Assembly: GCF_013376095.1 (NCBI RefSeq)
Contig: NZ_JAAMFN010000030.1
Coordinates: 1 to 56,286, forward strand
Source of the DNA: Arthrobacter sp. SDTb3-6
GTDB lineage: Bacteria; Actinomycetota; Actinomycetes; Actinomycetales; Micrococcaceae
Direction: 5' to 3'
Length of the DNA stretch: 56,286 bases
Positions within the stretch are counted from its first letter, which is position 1; the number at the start of each line of letters is the position of its first letter. Of the stretch, positions 53,915 through 56,286 are shown piece by piece. A program made the position numbers and the translations under genes. Under the pieces are notes generated by a model. It worked only from the letters and a program-made list of their open reading frames with translations, ran no database searches and was not told the origin of the DNA.

Positions 53915-54988
53915 TTAGTTCTCCCAGAACGGGTAGTCGGTGTATCCGGCGGGGCCCTCGCTGTAGAACGTGGTGTGGTCGGCCTCGTTGAGGGGCAGCC
54001 CTTCGCTCCAGCGCCGGACCAGGTCGGGGTTTGCCAGTGCGGGGCGGCCCACCACCACGGCGTCGCCCCAGCCGTTGGACGCGACGGCCTGCGCGTCCGC
54101 CAGCGTGGTGATGGTGCCAAAGCCCGTGTTGACGAGGAACGGGCCGCCAAAGGCTGCGCGCACTTCCTGGACCAGGGCCCCGGCAGGGTCGTGGTGGAGG
54201 ATGCTCAACCCGCCCAGGCCCAGCGGCGCCAGGCCCTCGGCCAGGGCCAGGTAGGTGGCGAGCGTGTCGGCCGGGTCGGTCTCCAGGGCACCCTGGACGT
54301 TGTGCCCGGGGGAGACGCGCAGCCACGTCCGGGCCGCGCCAATGGCGGCGGCCACGGCCGTCACGGTCTCGACGACGAAGCGGGCCCGGTTCCCGGGGGT
54401 TCCGCCGTAGGCATCGCTGCGGTGGTTTGAGGACGGGGCCAGGAACTCGTGGAGAAGGTATCCGTTGGCGCCGTGCAGCTCGACGCCGTCAAACCCGGCC
54501 TCCATGGCGTTGCGCGAACCCTGGACGAATTCCCCAATGATGGACGGCAGTTCCGCCGTGGTGAGTGCGTGCGGGACCGGGAACGGCTGTTTGCCGTCAT
54601 AGGTGCGGGTGACGCCGTCGATGGCGATGGCGCTGGGGCCCACCACCGTGCGCCCGCCCGTGGTGCCCGGGTGCGTGACGCGCCCGGAGTGCATCACCTG
54701 GGCAATGATCAGGCCGCCCTCGGCGTGGACGGCGTCGGTGACGCGCTTCCAGCCCGCAATGTGGTCGGCGGTCACCAGGCCGGGCTGGCGTACGAAGGCC
54801 TGGCCCGCAAAGCTCGGGTAGGTGCCCTCGCTGACCAGCATCCCCATGGAGGCGCGCTGCCGGTAGTATTCGGCCACGTCGGCCCCCGGTACGCCGTCGC
54901 GGCCGGAGCGGGAGCGGGTGAGCGGGGCCATGACCAGCCGGTTGGCCAGCTGGAGGTCGCCAAGGGTGACGGGGGAAAACAGGTTCAC
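53915..54988 (-). CDS. Alkene reductase (Old Yellow Enzyme family)
   Basis: A 357-residue FMN-dependent (beta/alpha)8 protein. NRLVMAPLTRSR starts the barrel, VELHGANGYLLHEFLAPSSN holds the substrate-binding His and Asn pair, and AVVVGRPALANPDLV binds the FMN phosphate. It reduces activated C=C bonds with NAD(P)H. The GTG at 54988 has GGAG six bases upstream; ATG 55006 falls inside the predicted promoter, so GTG is preferred. The promoter region carries an inverted repeat, suggesting control by a local repressor. Confidence 0.93.
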   Translation of the reverse strand: MNLFSPVTLGDLQLANRLVMAPLTRSRSGRDGVPGADVAEYYRQRASMGMLVSEGTYPSFAGQAFVRQPGLVTADHIAGWKRVTDAVHAEGGLIIAQVMHSGRVTHPGTTGGRTVVGPSAIAIDGVTRTYDGKQPFPVPHALTTAELPSIIGEFVQGSRNAMEAGFDGVELHGANGYLLHEFLAPSSNHRSDAYGGTPGNRARFVVETVTAVAAAIGAARTWLRVSPGHNVQGALETDPADTLATYLALAEGLAPLGLGGLSILHHDPAGALVQEVRAAFGGPFLVNTGFGTITTLADAQAVASNGWGDAVVVGRPALANPDLVRRWSEGLPLNEADHTTFYSEGPAGYTDYPFWEN

Positions 54989-55004
54989 GTGCAGCTCCAA
55001 AAAC

Positions 55005-55052
55005 ATAAAAGGTCAGGGGTTCCGCAGGTGACAACACGCCGGACCACCTGCG
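55005..55052 (-). promoter_or_regulatory. Old Yellow Enzyme promoter with overlapping inverted repeat
   Basis: On the minus strand TTGTCA (55034-55029, 5 of 6 to TTGACA), an 18-nt spacer and TTTTAT (55010-55005). CGCAGGTG (55023-55030) and CACCTGCG (55045-55052) form a perfect 8-bp inverted repeat with a 14-nt spacer that covers the -35, as expected of a TetR- or MarR-type operator. Confidence 0.55.
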
Positions 55053-55112
55053 CTATTCCGCGCCGCCGCGCCACACGGCCTGCGGGCCCTGCCTGCCACT
55101 GGACGGGCGGGG

Positions 55113-55118
55113 TAGATT
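55113..55118 (+). promoter_or_regulatory. -10-like hexamer TAGATT before the zinc dehydrogenase
   Basis: TAGATT lies 7 nt before ATG 55126 and there is no Shine-Dalgarno, so this gene may also be read from a leaderless mRNA. No DevR-like box is present above it. Confidence 0.35.
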
Positions 55119-55125
55119 GAATGCC

Positions 55126-56262
55126 ATGAACGACCAACTGATGGACTGCGCCGTGCTCCACTCATTCGGGGCCGACCGGCCCTATGCCGCCAGCCGGCCG
55201 CTGGTCCTGGAACGGATCCCCGTGCCCGTGCCGCGGGCAGGGGAACTGCTGGTAAAGGTGGAGCGGGCGAGCCTGTGCCACTCGGACCTGTCCGTCATTG
55301 ACGGCTCCCGGCCCCGGCCCCTGCCCATGGCACTGGGGCATGAGGCCAGCGGGACGGTTGCCGCCGTCGGGCCGGGCCTGTCCGGGGTGGAGGTGGGCGA
55401 GCGGGTCGTGACGGTGTTTGTGCCCGGTTGCGGGGAGTGCCGGGCCTGTGCCGCCGGCCGTCCGGCACTGTGCCACCGCGGTGCGGCGGCCAACGGCAGC
55501 GGCGACCTGCTGCACGGTGAAGCGTTGCTGCGCAGCGCACAAGGGGAACGGATCAACCACCACCTGGGCGTCTCCGCGTTTTCCAGCCACGCCGTGGTGG
55601 CCCGGGAATCCGTGGTGGTGGTCGACCCCGATGTCCCCTTTGACATCGCCGCCATGTTTGGCTGCGCCGTCCTGACAGGCATGGGGGCCGTGATCCACAC
55701 GGCCCAGGTCTCCGCCGGCCAGTCGGTCATTGTGTTCGGCCTGGGCGCTGTGGGGCTGGCTGCCGTCATGGGGGCCGCCCAAATCCCCGGCACCACGGTC
55801 ATCGGCATCGACCCCCTGCCCGCGAAGCAGGAGCTGGCCCTGCGCTGCGGGGCGCACTTTGCCGGTGCCCCGGCCGACGCCGCAGGGCTCGTCGCCCAAC
55901 ACGCGGACGACGGCGTCGACGTCGCCATCGAGGCCGTGGGCAGCGCACGCGTCATGGAATCCTGCCTGGCCCTGCTGACCCGCGGCGGCGCCCTGGTTTC
56001 CGTGGGGCTGCCCCATCCGGACCAGGTCCTCAGCGTCCAGGCGCTCCAGTTTGCCGGCACCGGCAAGCGGCTGCTGGGCTCCTACATGGGCGATGCGAAC
56101 CCGGCACGTGACATCCCGGCCTATCTCCGGATGTGGCGTGAGGGCCGCCTGCCCGTGGAGCTGCTGCACACCGACACCCGGCCCCTGGCAGAGATCAACG
56201 AGGGCCTGGACGCGCTCGCCGACGGCCGGGTGGTGCGCCGGCTGTTCACACCGGCCCCGTAG
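55126..56262 (+). CDS. Zinc-dependent alcohol dehydrogenase (class III-like MDR)
   Basis: A 378-residue medium-chain dehydrogenase. Catalytic zinc ligands are in SLCHSDLSVIDG and ALGHEASGTV; the structural zinc site is CGECRACAAGRPALC; the NAD-binding motif is VFGLGAVGLAAVMG, followed by IGIDPLPAKQ. It is the class III/aryl-alcohol type with a long zinc lobe. The start is ATG 55126, or TTG 55117 three codons earlier. It is divergent from the Old Yellow Enzyme, and the two may act on related carbonyl compounds; this is inference. It ends 24 bp before the window edge. Confidence 0.92.
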   Translation: MNDQLMDCAVLHSFGADRPYAASRPLVLERIPVPVPRAGELLVKVERASLCHSDLSVIDGSRPRPLPMALGHEASGTVAAVGPGLSGVEVGERVVTVFVPGCGECRACAAGRPALCHRGAAANGSGDLLHGEALLRSAQGERINHHLGVSAFSSHAVVARESVVVVDPDVPFDIAAMFGCAVLTGMGAVIHTAQVSAGQSVIVFGLGAVGLAAVMGAAQIPGTTVIGIDPLPAKQELALRCGAHFAGAPADAAGLVAQHADDGVDVAIEAVGSARVMESCLALLTRGGALVSVGLPHPDQVLSVQALQFAGTGKRLLGSYMGDANPARDIPAYLRMWREGRLPVELLHTDTRPLAEINEGLDALADGRVVRRLFTPAP

Positions 56263-56286
56263 GCGGCACCTTCAGGGCCGGACCCC

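Overview
The window is high-GC, densely packed DNA from an actinomycete. The protein sequences look most like Arthrobacter-type Micrococcaceae (order Micrococcales); this placement is by recognition, not by a database search. I find 53 protein-coding loci, one of them frameshifted, and no rRNA, tRNA, CRISPR array, insertion sequence or phage gene. The left edge cuts a GH65 sugar phosphorylase gene.

Positions 1-29.6 kb are a compact hypoxia/dormancy island of the DevR-DevS (DosR-DosS) type. It holds a GAF-GAF histidine kinase that keeps the DevS haem-ligand histidine, and a DevR-like response regulator whose DNA-recognition helix looks the same as in mycobacterial DevR. Around them lie the classes of gene that this regulon controls in mycobacteria: an Hsp20/alpha-crystallin, a three-BON-domain protein, three paralogous flavin-type split-barrel (PPOX) proteins, six universal stress protein genes, P-type ATPases, a phosphoketolase, a VIT-type Fe/Mn transporter, an RNA exonuclease, two oxidoreductases, an AarF/UbiB kinase and small membrane proteins. 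An unusual cytochrome b module sits in the phosphoketolase operon. Eight or more promoters share one geometry: a 14-bp GGGNC-NNNN-GNCCC-like palindrome, exactly 23 nt, then a -10-like hexamer. In five of them the start codon follows the hexamer by 5-7 nt, so those mRNAs are probably leaderless. This is the strongest unexplained structure in the window.

Positions 29.7-37.8 kb hold narGHJI (membrane nitrate reductase) and a NarK-type transporter in one tight operon. It supplies anaerobic respiration next to the hypoxia island but has no clear copy of the shared promoter. Positions 37.9-42.8 kb are ordinary chromosome: aldo/keto reductase, diacylglycerol kinase-like protein, a membrane protein, an FBP/FusB-type zinc-finger protein, YqeY and a DUF2188 protein. 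This stretch has several strong hairpins and a tandem palindromic repeat.

Positions 42.8-50.7 kb, on the minus strand, form a cox-type molybdenum hydroxylase cluster: AAA+ ATPase, VWA protein, XdhC-like protein, then small, large and medium subunits and CoxG. The active-site loop AYRGAGR marks the large subunit as form II, so CO is not assured as the substrate. Positions 50.7-56.3 kb hold DUF503, dodecin, a HAD-like protein, DUF1684, a 2OG-Fe(II) oxygenase, an Old Yellow Enzyme and a zinc alcohol dehydrogenase.
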